Both the position numbers and the translations under genes were made by a program. Shown here in pieces: positions 1-5,240 of a DNA stretch of 9,897 nucleotides; position 1 is the first letter of the stretch, and each line of letters starts with the position of its first letter. The stretch spans positions 1 to 9,897 of the forward strand of contig JAISPY010000248.1 of the NCBI GenBank assembly GCA_031274565.1. Reading direction: 5' to 3'. Source of the stretch: Treponema sp. (GTDB taxonomy: Bacteria; Spirochaetota; Spirochaetia; Treponematales; Breznakiellaceae). A model generated the notes under the pieces. That model had not been told where the DNA came from. It was given only the letters and a program-made list of their open reading frames with translations, and ran no database searches.

Positions 1-35
1 TTGACGCTAATCAGCGTTGCCCTATTGTTTTTCTC

Positions 36-52
36 GTTTTCCTGCGGAAAAC
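36..52. repeat. Short perfect inverted repeat
   Basis: A 7-bp perfect stem (GTTTTCC/GGAAAAC) surrounds a 3-nt loop. It is one of several perfect inverted repeats packed into the first 220 bases. No T-tract follows on either strand, so it is not a clear terminator. Confidence 0.5.
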
Positions 53-75
53 TGCGAAAAACCACATTAAAGTAT

Positions 76-109
76 GCACTGATTTATTCTCGATTGAATA
101 AATCAGTGC
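76..109 (-). terminator. Strong 14-bp hairpin, possible transcription end
   Basis: A perfect 14-bp stem (GCACTGATTTATTC at 76-89 with its complement at 96-109) encloses a 6-nt loop. On the minus strand it starts 4 nt after the TAA at 114-116 that ends a coding-looking stretch, the usual place for a terminator. There is no proper U-tract after it (only ACTTTAAT), so it may instead be an mRNA-stabilising 3' hairpin or a non-coding structure. Confidence 0.4.
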
Positions 110-113
110 TTCC

Positions 114-206
114 TTAGGAAGGCACCACCTTTATAACTTTATCGGTTTCAGCATCTTTTACCTTGACCGTAATTTCATAGGACTGATGAGCTGGTTCCAA
201 AATTGG
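114..206 (-). pseudogene. Possible decayed 3' end of a minus-strand gene
   Basis: Read on the minus strand, this stretch is open for 30 codons, ends in TAA at 114-116 and encodes a protein-like tail (SYEITVKVKDAETDKV, then IKVVPS). It has no start codon and is closed upstream by a stop at 207-209. Just upstream, about 170-350 in another frame also reads plausibly (REVPTIPADRGRIRLASNKK). The frame change lies at the 25-bp inverted repeat 194-218, so a frameshift or small insertion may have broken a gene here. No family is recognised. The stretch is short and could be chance. Confidence 0.2.
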
Positions 207-218
207 TTATTTTGGAAC
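194..218. repeat. 10-bp perfect inverted repeat
   Basis: GTTCCAAAAT (194-203) and ATTTTGGAAC (209-218) form a perfect stem with a 5-nt loop. It lies where two minus-strand reading frames that each look coding meet, so it may be part of a small insertion or a hairpin between genes. Confidence 0.5.
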
Positions 219-354
219 TGCCTCTGATAATAAACTTCAAAAGCAAGTTTTTTATTGCTTGCAAGCCTAATCCGTCCCCGATCCGCAGGAATAGTAGGTA
301 CCTCCCGGTAATTACAATATACTATACTACAGCGGCATTTATGAAAACATTCCT

Positions 355-392
355 AAAAAAAAGACGGGGAAGTGCGCGATACCCCCCGTCTT
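355..392 (-). terminator. Rho-independent terminator of the downstream flagellin gene
   Basis: On the minus strand a 9-bp stem (AAGACGGGG at 384-392 with CCCCGTCTT at 361-369) is followed directly by a run of eight T residues (355-362). It lies about 70 bp after the flagellin stop at 460-462. This is a textbook intrinsic terminator and probably ends the flaB transcription unit. Confidence 0.9.
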
Positions 393-459
393 GGATTCCA
401 AAAGGCGACGTCCAGATGCCTCTTGATTTCTTATTTGCCTGTAAAGACCAAAACCCCGC

Positions 460-1296
460 TTAACTAAGGAGTTGCAACACCGACTGGGTCCGTGTATTGG
501 CCTGGGCCAACATAGCATTCCCCGCCTGGGAAAGGATCTGGTTCTTGGTGTAGTTAACCATTTCCGACGCCATATTCGTATCCCGGATCCGAGATTCGGA
601 AGCCTGGAAATTTTCCGACGCAATGGCAACACCTTTGGCGGCCTCTTCGAACCGATTCTGATAGGCCCCCAGATCCGCCCGCTGCCGAGAAAGCGTCGCC
701 AAGGCGTTGTCCAGAGTACCAATTGCCGCATTGGCGCCATCGGAACTGGTTAGATCAATACCCTCTTCCCCCAACAAAGCCCCCGCGGTCATGGACTCAA
801 TGTAGACCTCTTCATACTGGTCCATATTGGCCCCGACTTGGAACCGCAACGTCGACTGAGTTTCCGATTCCCGGGCAAAATTCCCGTTCAAGATTGGCAA
901 GGTGTTGAATTGCGCATGACTTGCAACCCGGTTGATTTCATCGACCAACTGAGAAACTTCGACCTGAATCTGTGTACGATCCTCGGTGGTATAAATACCG
1001 TTGGCGGATTGAACCGATAATTCCCGAATACGATGGAGAATATCCTGGGTCTCTTGAAGATACCCTTCAGCAGTCTGAATAAACGACACCCCGTTCTGGA
1101 TGTTTCGTTCAGCCTGATTTAAACCCCGAATCTGCCCCCGAAATTTCTCGGAAACCGCAAGTCCAGAAGCATCATCCCCCGCTTTATTGATCTGCTGTCC
1201 TGAACTCAAGCGCTCGATGTTTTTTGCAATTTCACCCTGAGTGATACCCAAATTACGATTGGCATACTGGGCACTCAGGTTATGATTAATTATCAT
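460..1296 (-). CDS. flaB: Flagellar filament core protein FlaB (278-residue divergent paralogue)
   Basis: Spirochaetal FlaB proteins form the core of the periplasmic flagellar filament and are exported by the flagellar type III system, so no signal peptide is expected or seen. The N-terminal domain (about 1-140) has MIINHNLSAQ, AGDDASGLAVSEKFR and QIQVEVSQLVDEI. The C-terminal domain (about 195-278) has RQRADLGAYQNR, ENFQASESRIRDT and a hydrophobic end. It aligns without gaps to residue 140 of the neighbouring paralogue, then is 8 residues shorter at 141-190. There the usual GANMDQR becomes GANMDQY, and the usual LRIN near residue 34 becomes QQIN. The ATG has an AAGGAGGG Shine-Dalgarno 7 nt upstream. 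It sits downstream of the second flaB but has its own promoter and terminator. Function is certain; the exact FlaB subclass (1, 2 or 3) is not. Confidence 0.96.
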   Translation of the reverse strand: MIINHNLSAQYANRNLGITQGEIAKNIERLSSGQQINKAGDDASGLAVSEKFRGQIRGLNQAERNIQNGVSFIQTAEGYLQETQDILHRIRELSVQSANGIYTTEDRTQIQVEVSQLVDEINRVASHAQFNTLPILNGNFARESETQSTLRFQVGANMDQYEEVYIESMTAGALLGEEGIDLTSSDGANAAIGTLDNALATLSRQRADLGAYQNRFEEAAKGVAIASENFQASESRIRDTNMASEMVNYTKNQILSQAGNAMLAQANTRTQSVLQLLS

Positions 1297-1299
1297 CTT

Positions 1300-1336
1300 A
1301 ACCCTCCTTGGGTTGGTAACCTCTGCTATCCCTAGC
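1300..1336 (-). promoter_or_regulatory. Two GGA-loop hairpins at the flaB ribosome binding site (candidate CsrA sites)
   Basis: In the flaB leader RNA, AACCC-AAGGA-GGGTT (1314 down to 1300) forms a 5-bp hairpin whose loop is the Shine-Dalgarno core. About 10 nt upstream, GCTA-GGGA-TAGC (1336 down to 1325) forms a second hairpin with GGA in its loop. CsrA/RsmA is known to bind GGA in hairpin loops, often one at the Shine-Dalgarno and one nearby, and to repress flagellin translation in several bacteria. The hairpins are seen; the CsrA role is inferred. Confidence 0.5.
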
Positions 1337-1413
1337 TGAAGTCGAACCGCATATTCAGCATTTTCGAAATCTTACTCGCGCGCTCGATCCCTAAATCCCT
1401 GAAAACGGCACGA

Positions 1414-1460
1414 ATCGATTATCAGGTAGCCATTCACTGGTACTGCACCCAATAATCGAT
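1414..1460 (-). repeat. 9-bp inverted repeat in the flaB leader
   Basis: ATCGATTAT (1414-1422) and ATAATCGAT (1452-1460) are perfect inverted copies 29 nt apart. They lie in the roughly 183-nt untranslated leader predicted between the sigma-70 promoter and the flagellin start. The enclosed bases can pair further (CCA/TGG, GTA/TAC), so the leader RNA may fold into one long hairpin. Its role is unknown. Confidence 0.45.
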
Positions 1461-1485
1461 CCCTACCGTTATGCGCTCGTATCTA

Positions 1486-1514
1486 AATATACACCACAAA
1501 GAGTTTTTTGTCAA
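1486..1514 (-). promoter_or_regulatory. Sigma-70 promoter of the 278-codon flaB
   Basis: On the minus strand TTGACA (1514-1509), a 17-bp spacer and TATATT (1491-1486) form a near-consensus housekeeping promoter, with an A/T-rich stretch upstream. Transcription would start near 1479, giving a leader of about 183 nt. I found no sigma-28 promoter with correct spacing in this intergenic region. Confidence 0.75.
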
Positions 1515-1591
1515 AGGTATCATTACCAAAAACAGCTCATTTTTGGAAATTTTACTAAAAAATTTTTTAATACCCCATAACCACAAATGCA

Positions 1592-1640
1592 GGATCCCTC
1601 GCCATACTACCAGGGATCCCACGAACCACCCTTTCAGGGT
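1592..1640 (-). terminator. Paired hairpins after the upstream flaB, weak terminator
   Basis: Just after the stop at 1654-1656, minus-strand RNA can form ACCCT/AGGGT (1628-1640, 3-nt loop). It can then form GGATCCCT/AGGGATCC (1592-1599 with 1612-1619, 12-nt loop). No U-tract follows directly; the nearest A/T run is about 20 nt further on. This may give partial termination or 3'-end protection, leaving readthrough into the next flaB possible. Confidence 0.4.
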
Positions 1641-1653
1641 ATCGTATACGCCC

Positions 1654-2514
1654 CTACTGAAGAAGCTGTATGACCGACTGCGTCCGCTGATTTGCCTGAG
1701 CCAACATGGCGGTCCCTGCCTGGGAAAGAATCTGATCCCGGGTAAAGTCAACCATCTGCTTCGCCATATCAGTATCCCGAATTCGAGATTCCGATGCCTG
1801 GAAGTTTTCAGCGCCAATATCAATGCCACGAATGGCATGTTCAAGCCGATTCTGATAGGCCCCCAGATCCGCCCGCTGCTTACTGACCGTCTTGAGCGCC
1901 TCATCCAAGGTTGCAATGGCCTGATTGGATTGATCCGCGTCCATAAGCTGAACGTTTCCGCCATTACCGTCCCGGATTCCCAGCCCGCTGGCAGTCATAT
2001 TGCCCACGAATACCTGTTCCCGCTGATCGATATTAGCGCCCACATGCAGCCACAGTGCCTCAACACCACCGCCACCATCCCCGTCATCACGAGCAAATCT
2101 GCCGGTAAGCATATTCTGTCCGTTGAACTGCGCATGACTGGCGATGCGGTCGATCTCGTCCACCAACTGGGAGACTTCCACCTGGATCTGCGTACGATCT
2201 TCTTCGGTATAAATACCGTTGGCAGACTGTACCGCCAATTCCCGAATCCGCTGCAGAATATCCTGGCTTTCCTGCAGATACCCTTCAGTAGTCTGAATAA
2301 AAGAAATACCATCAGCAGCATTGGCAGAAGCTCGGTTTAAACCCCGAATCTGACTCCGAAATTTTTCGGAAACCGCAAGCCCGGAAGCATCGTCTCCCGC
2401 CCGGTTAATACGAAGCCCAGAAGTGAGCTTCTCCATGTTTTTGGTAAGACTGCTTTGAGTAACATTAAGAGACCTGTCAGCAAACTGAGCGCTCAGGTTG
2501 TGGTTGATGATCAT
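1654..2514 (-). CDS. flaB: Flagellar filament core protein FlaB (286-residue canonical paralogue)
   Basis: This is a second core flagellin of the periplasmic flagellum, at the usual treponemal FlaB length of about 286 residues. The N-terminal helices (1-140) include AGDDASGLAVSEKFRSQIRG and NGIYTEEDRTQIQVEVSQL. The conserved central FlaB motif HVGANIDQREQV is at 157-168. The C-terminal helices (about 200-286) carry KQRADLGAYQNR, GAENFQASESRIRDTDMAKQ and LAQANQRTQSV. A glycine-rich insert (DGDGGGG, 144-150) is specific to this copy. The ATG has an AAGGAGG Shine-Dalgarno 5 nt upstream. A near-consensus sigma-28 promoter about 150 bp upstream marks it as a late flagellar gene. It shares a 34-nt identical stretch with its neighbour (1846-1879 and 652-685), consistent with tandem duplication. 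Confidence 0.97.
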   Translation of the reverse strand: MIINHNLSAQFADRSLNVTQSSLTKNMEKLTSGLRINRAGDDASGLAVSEKFRSQIRGLNRASANAADGISFIQTTEGYLQESQDILQRIRELAVQSANGIYTEEDRTQIQVEVSQLVDEIDRIASHAQFNGQNMLTGRFARDDGDGGGGVEALWLHVGANIDQREQVFVGNMTASGLGIRDGNGGNVQLMDADQSNQAIATLDEALKTVSKQRADLGAYQNRLEHAIRGIDIGAENFQASESRIRDTDMAKQMVDFTRDQILSQAGTAMLAQANQRTQSVIQLLQ

Positions 2515-2515
2515 G

Positions 2516-2553
2516 TCATCCTCCTTGATAATTTAATAAGGCATCCATGCCCT
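2516..2553 (-). promoter_or_regulatory. Two GGA-loop hairpins at the second flaB ribosome binding site (candidate CsrA sites)
   Basis: In the leader RNA, TTATC-AAGGAG-GATGA (2531 down to 2516) can pair over 5 bp, one a G-U, with the Shine-Dalgarno in the loop. Upstream, AGGGCA-TGGA-TGCCTT (2553 down to 2538) forms a 6-bp stem, one a G-U, with a UGGA loop. The same two-hairpin plan occurs before the other flaB although the sequences differ. CsrA binding is inferred from the GGA-in-loop rule. Confidence 0.5.
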
Positions 2554-2563
2554 AGATTTTCCT

Positions 2564-2590
2564 TAAGTGTTTTTACCACTTCACCGATAC
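2564..2590 (+). promoter_or_regulatory. Weak sigma-28-like promoter facing the PHP gene
   Basis: TAAG (2564-2567), 15 bp, ACCGATAC (2583-2590) matches the sigma-28 pattern TAAA-N15-GCCGATAA at 9 of 12 positions. It points at the PHP gene about 190 bp away and against the flaB promoter. The shared core CCGATACTTT is inverted relative to the flaB promoter, so the pair could also be an operator or a chance match. Confidence 0.25.
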
Positions 2591-2665
2591 TTTTAGTACT
2601 GGTTGTTCAATTCGGGAGAATCAGCGCTATGGACGCTCTTTCTCTCATTTTGTTTTATGTTTAAA

Positions 2666-2692
2666 GTATCGGCAATATTCCTAAAAACTTTA
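2666..2692 (-). promoter_or_regulatory. Sigma-28 (FliA) promoter of the 286-codon flaB
   Basis: On the minus strand TAAA (2692-2689), exactly 15 bp, GCCGATAC (2673-2666) matches the flagellar sigma-28 consensus TAAA-N15-GCCGATAA at all but the last base. Transcription would start near 2659, giving a leader of about 145 nt. Confidence 0.85.
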
Positions 2693-2775
2693 GCCTGTTT
2701 TTATTTTTTTGTGGTGGTATTTTTGGTTTTTTATGAGTTTGATTTAAAGATTAAAGAGTATTGATTAAGATTATT

Positions 2776-3621
2776 ATGATAGATTTACATACCCATTCAA
2801 GCGCTTCGGACGGCAGTTTAAGTCCAACCCAACTCATTGAACATGCTCGGGGGGAGGGACTGTCCGCCCTCGCATTGACCGATCACGATACCATTGCGGG
2901 TATCGCAGAGGCACAAAAGCAAGCGGAGCACGGTACCCTCCGGTTTATTCCAGGAGTCGAAATCGAAATAACCTGGGAACCAGGAGAATTTCACCTGTTG
3001 GGTCTGGGAATCTACCGGCCCAGTGCGGTTTTCTTGGAAGCCCTTGCCGAATTAGCCCAACTTAGGGAGTTACGAAACCGCAAGATCATCGAGCGGATGC
3101 GGGCATGTAGCATCAAAGCGAGTTATGAGGATATATCCTCCTTGTCTGGGGGTCATTCCATAGGGCGGCCTCATTTTGCCTCCTTCCTCGTAAAACAAGG
3201 TATCGTTAAAAACCAAGAACAGGCCTTTGCCCAGTACCTCGGTAAAGGAAAACCCCTCTATGTTCCCAAGGAAGGAATGAAATTCCGTCGAGCGGTGGAT
3301 ATCATCCAGGATGCCGGAGGGATTGCCGTATTAGCCCATCCCCTATCGCTGTATGTCGCCTGGGGTCGCCTCCCGGACTTGGTGAAGGATCTCAAAGATC
3401 AGGGACTGAACGGCATTGAAGCGTGGCATCCCACCGCCAAGGTCCGATCCTGCAAACGGCTGGAGGAACTGGGAAAATCCCTGGGACTCTATATCACTGC
3501 GGGGAGTGATTTCCACGGCGAAAACCGGCCTGATCGAAGATTAGGCGTTACTGCGGGAAAGGCGCAAATCGACGAGGCGGTGTTAGAGGCCATACCGGCC
3601 TTGTGGGAGGACGGCCCGTGA
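2776..3621 (+). CDS. PHP-domain phosphoesterase (YciV/TrpH-like)
   Basis: The protein resembles PHP phosphoesterases of the E. coli YciV (RNase AM, nucleoside 3',5'-bisphosphate phosphatase) group. These are cytoplasmic metal-dependent enzymes that release phosphate or nucleotides from RNA ends or bisphosphonucleotides. The metal-binding motifs are present in order: DLHTH (3-7), TDHDT (35-39), GVEIE (60-64), GRPHFA (130-135), LAHP (187-190) and GSDFHG (243-248). At about 281 residues it has the normal family length. I start at ATG 2776 because the family begins MIDLHTHS. A TTG at 2761, with a weak AAAGAG before it, would add five residues. Neither start has a good Shine-Dalgarno. A strong terminator begins 2 bp after the TGA. 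The exact substrate is not readable from sequence. Confidence 0.9.
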   Translation: MIDLHTHSSASDGSLSPTQLIEHARGEGLSALALTDHDTIAGIAEAQKQAEHGTLRFIPGVEIEITWEPGEFHLLGLGIYRPSAVFLEALAELAQLRELRNRKIIERMRACSIKASYEDISSLSGGHSIGRPHFASFLVKQGIVKNQEQAFAQYLGKGKPLYVPKEGMKFRRAVDIIQDAGGIAVLAHPLSLYVAWGRLPDLVKDLKDQGLNGIEAWHPTAKVRSCKRLEELGKSLGLYITAGSDFHGENRPDRRLGVTAGKAQIDEAVLEAIPALWEDGP

Positions 3622-3622
3622 T

Positions 3623-3668
3623 TGCGGCAATGCCAAAATCTGACATTTTGGCATTGCCGCAGTTTTTT
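3623..3668 (+). terminator. Rho-independent terminator after the PHP gene
   Basis: A perfect 17-bp stem (3623-3639 with 3645-3661) with a 5-nt loop is followed by six T residues (3663-3668). It begins 2 bp after the PHP stop codon. This is one of the strongest hairpins in the window. Confidence 0.95.
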
Positions 3669-3675
3669 ATATATT
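3648..3675 (+). promoter_or_regulatory. Candidate sigma-70 promoter inside the terminator
   Basis: TTGGCA (3648-3653), 16 bp, TATATT (3670-3675) differs from consensus at one base in each hexamer. The -35 lies in the 3' arm of the upstream terminator. The start would be near 3682, at or next to the AAGGAG Shine-Dalgarno (3681-3686) of the thioesterase, so the leader would be very short. Only 72 bp separate the two genes, leaving little room for another promoter. Confidence 0.4.
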
Positions 3676-3693
3676 TAATAAAGGAGTATCCTT

Positions 3694-4101
3694 ATGTTTA
3701 CCACCACAGTAAGTCCTCGATTCGGCGATACGGATGGCTTGGGGCATATCAATAATACGGTTTTAGCCATCTGGTTTGAACTGGGCAGAAATCCCCTCTT
3801 TAGAATTTTTAATCCTAACCTCGATCTTTCGCGTGATCATTGGCCCCTCATCATGGCACACACGGAGTATGATTTTGTGGGAGAGCTTTTCTTACCGTAC
3901 GAGGTGGAGATTCGTACCTTCATCATCCGTATCGGCACCAAGTCCTTTACCATCTACCACGAAGCCTGGCAGCAGGGTAGACGCTGCGTCACCGGGAAGG
4001 CGGTGGTAGTGCACTATGATTTTATCAAGAAACAAAGCACCCCTCTCCCGGAAGATAAAAAGACGCTCCTTGCGGAGCATCTTTTTATTCCCGAAGGATA
4101 G
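3694..4101 (+). CDS. Acyl-CoA thioesterase, hotdog fold (4HBT/YbgC-FadM type)
   Basis: This is a small cytoplasmic thioesterase of the 4-hydroxybenzoyl-CoA thioesterase superfamily, expected to hydrolyse acyl-CoA or similar thioesters. The diagnostic motif RFGDTDGLGHINNT (9-22) has the Asp (about D14) that acts in the family, followed by the helix with WFELGR. The rest fits the beta-sheet with DFVGELFLPYEVEIRT and a VTGKAVVVHYDF strand near the C-terminus. Length (135) is typical. The ATG has AAGGAG 7 nt upstream. The last codons contain a bidirectional-looking terminator (4057-4086), and the stop lies 9 bp from the end of the convergent sigma-factor gene. The substrate is unknown. Confidence 0.88.
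   Translation: MFTTTVSPRFGDTDGLGHINNTVLAIWFELGRNPLFRIFNPNLDLSRDHWPLIMAHTEYDFVGELFLPYEVEIRTFIIRIGTKSFTIYHEAWQQGRRCVTGKAVVVHYDFIKKQSTPLPEDKKTLLAEHLFIPEG
4057..4086 (-). terminator. Terminator for the sigma-factor gene, embedded in thioesterase codons
   Basis: AAAAAGA (4057-4063) pairs with TCTTTTT (4080-4086) and GCTCC (4065-4069) with GGAGC (4074-4078), with one C/A mismatch and a TTGC loop. Each strand ends in five T residues, so it could work both ways. On the minus strand it lies 25 bp after the sigma stop and is a good terminator. On the plus strand it precedes the thioesterase stop, so it would have to be suppressed by translating ribosomes. Confidence 0.75.
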
Positions 4102-4110
4102 GTCCCCTTT

Positions 4111-4992
4111 TTAGGCTACATAGCTCTCCAGGAGCCGCTGACAGGCGGGATGCTGCAGGCGTTTAAGGGCTTTCTTCTCAATCTGACGGATCCGCTCTTT
4201 GGTCAAGTTGAAGTGATCGCCGATTTCTTTTAAGGACATGGGGGCCTTATCCCCTAAGCCAAAGCGGAACCGTATGATCTCCGCTTCCTTGGGGTTGAGG
4301 GTACGCAGTACCGTTTCGATGTCATCATGGAGGGCACTGGTTACCGCATGTTCGTCCGGAGAGCGGTAGTGGTCGTCTTCAATGAAATCACCCAAAAGGG
4401 AAGAATCCTTATCCGCGTAGACCGGGTTTTCCAGGGATATGAGGTCCCGACTGATGTTGACCAGGTCCTCCACATGGGCGGCATCCATATCCAGCAGTCG
4501 GGCTATTTCGACGATCTCCGCCTCCGCGCCCCGGTCATCCTGGACCAGCTTCCGGGCTTTCTCGATCTGCACCAATTCATTGGCCCGGTTCAGGGGAAGC
4601 CGGATCATCCGGGATTTTTCGCAAATCGCCTTGAGGATGGCCTGGCGGATCCACCACACCGCATAGGAAATGAAATGATACCCTTTGGTGACATCGTACC
4701 GTTCGATGGCGTTTAAGAGTCCTATATTACCTTCACTGATAAGGTCTGACAGGGGGAGTCCCTGTCCTTGATACTTCTTAGCCACGTTGACTACAAACCG
4801 AAGGTTCGCATTGGCAAGCTTATCCTGAGCCGCCTTGTTGCCCTGGGCTGCGGCCAGGGCAATCCGGTCTTCTTCTTCTTTGGACAAAAGAGGAATCCGG
4901 TTAATTTCTTTTAAATATAACGAAAGAATATTTTCATCGGAATTTAAATTTCCCGCAGGGGTATTCTTTTTTTTGGTTTTTACGCTTGTCAT
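4111..4992 (-). CDS. Group-2 sigma-70-family RNA polymerase sigma factor (RpoD/RpoS-like)
   Basis: This is a promoter-recognition subunit of RNA polymerase. Region 1.2 is at about 19-50 (NILSLYLKEINRIPLLSKEEE). Region 2 is at 63-122, with NLRFVVNVAKKYQGQGLPL and region 2.4 GYHFISYAVWWIRQAI. Region 3 is at about 128-190, the finger SSLLGDFIED at 197-206, and region 4 at about 222-280 with the helix-turn-helix SLKEIGDHFNLTKERIRQIE. It has no region 1.1 and only 293 residues, far shorter than a primary RpoD of about 600, so it is an alternative factor of the RpoS/group-2 type. Region 3.0 reads RLPLNRANE, with Asn where E. coli sigma-70 has His455, which contacts extended -10 elements. The Shine-Dalgarno GAGGAGG is 7 nt from ATG. 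A -24/-12 promoter lies just upstream, suggesting RpoN control. Whether it should be called rpoS is not decided by sequence. Confidence 0.93.
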   Translation of the reverse strand: MTSVKTKKKNTPAGNLNSDENILSLYLKEINRIPLLSKEEEDRIALAAAQGNKAAQDKLANANLRFVVNVAKKYQGQGLPLSDLISEGNIGLLNAIERYDVTKGYHFISYAVWWIRQAILKAICEKSRMIRLPLNRANELVQIEKARKLVQDDRGAEAEIVEIARLLDMDAAHVEDLVNISRDLISLENPVYADKDSSLLGDFIEDDHYRSPDEHAVTSALHDDIETVLRTLNPKEAEIIRFRFGLGDKAPMSLKEIGDHFNLTKERIRQIEKKALKRLQHPACQRLLESYVA

Positions 4993-5038
4993 TGGTGTAC
5001 CTCCTCGTAAATAAACTAGTATCCAGTATTAAAATACA

Positions 5039-5055
5039 TGCAAAAACCATGCCAA
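5039..5055 (-). promoter_or_regulatory. Sigma-54 (RpoN) -24/-12 promoter of the sigma-factor gene
   Basis: The minus strand reads TTGGCATGGTTTTTGCA. It matches the RpoN consensus yTGGCACGrnnnTTGCw at all defined positions except C to T. GG (5053-5052) and GC (5041-5040) have exactly the required 10 bp between them. Transcription would start near 5028, giving a 36-nt leader. RpoN promoters need an activator ATPase bound upstream. Confidence 0.7.
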
Positions 5056-5091
5056 TTTATAAGAATGTCTCATGGGCTGAGTAAAATACGG

Positions 5092-5115
5092 TAGTATCCG
5101 CTCATGCATAGTATC
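5092..5115. repeat. Direct repeats TAGTATC upstream of the RpoN-type promoter
   Basis: TAGTATC occurs at 5092-5098 and 5109-5115, 17 bp apart, about 65-90 bp upstream of the predicted sigma-factor start. A third copy is at 5017-5023, inside the leader. The upstream pair is placed where an enhancer-binding activator could bind, but no known operator is matched. Confidence 0.3.
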
Positions 5116-5148
5116 ATACCCTAAAAATCCTCACCGCGCCTAGCTCTC

Positions 5149-5240
5149 AAAACGGAATGGCAACCTCATTTTCCATCCCGGTGCAAGGTGCGGTGCTATC
5201 CCGCCACCCTACCTTCGTTCCATAATGACCCGTTTTTTTT
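5149..5240 (+). ncRNA. Candidate structured RNA ending in a T-tract
   Basis: AAAACGG (5149-5155) can pair with CCGTTTT (5230-5236), followed by T residues to 5240. Inside, ATGG pairs with CCAT (5157-5160 with 5220-5223) and GGTGCGG with CCGCCACC (5187-5193 with 5201-5208). No plus-strand gene ends here, so an orphan structured transcript is possible. I found no convincing promoter and recognise no RNA family. The region could also be plain intergenic DNA. Confidence 0.2.

Noticed and set aside
203..463. 86-codon plus-strand open frame through the flaB terminator
   Set aside because: It crosses the terminator hairpin and the flagellin 3' end, with no ribosome binding site and low-complexity translation.
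1419..1445. Possible sigma-28 promoter for the 278-codon flaB (CCTGATAA)
   Set aside because: The -10 matches 6 of 8 bases but no TAAA-like -35 lies 14-17 bp upstream. The sigma-70 promoter at 1486-1514 is far better.
1471..2340. 289-codon open frame on the plus strand opposite flaB
   Set aside because: It lies antisense to a certain flagellin gene, has no ribosome binding site and no family resemblance. It arises from the codon use of flaB.
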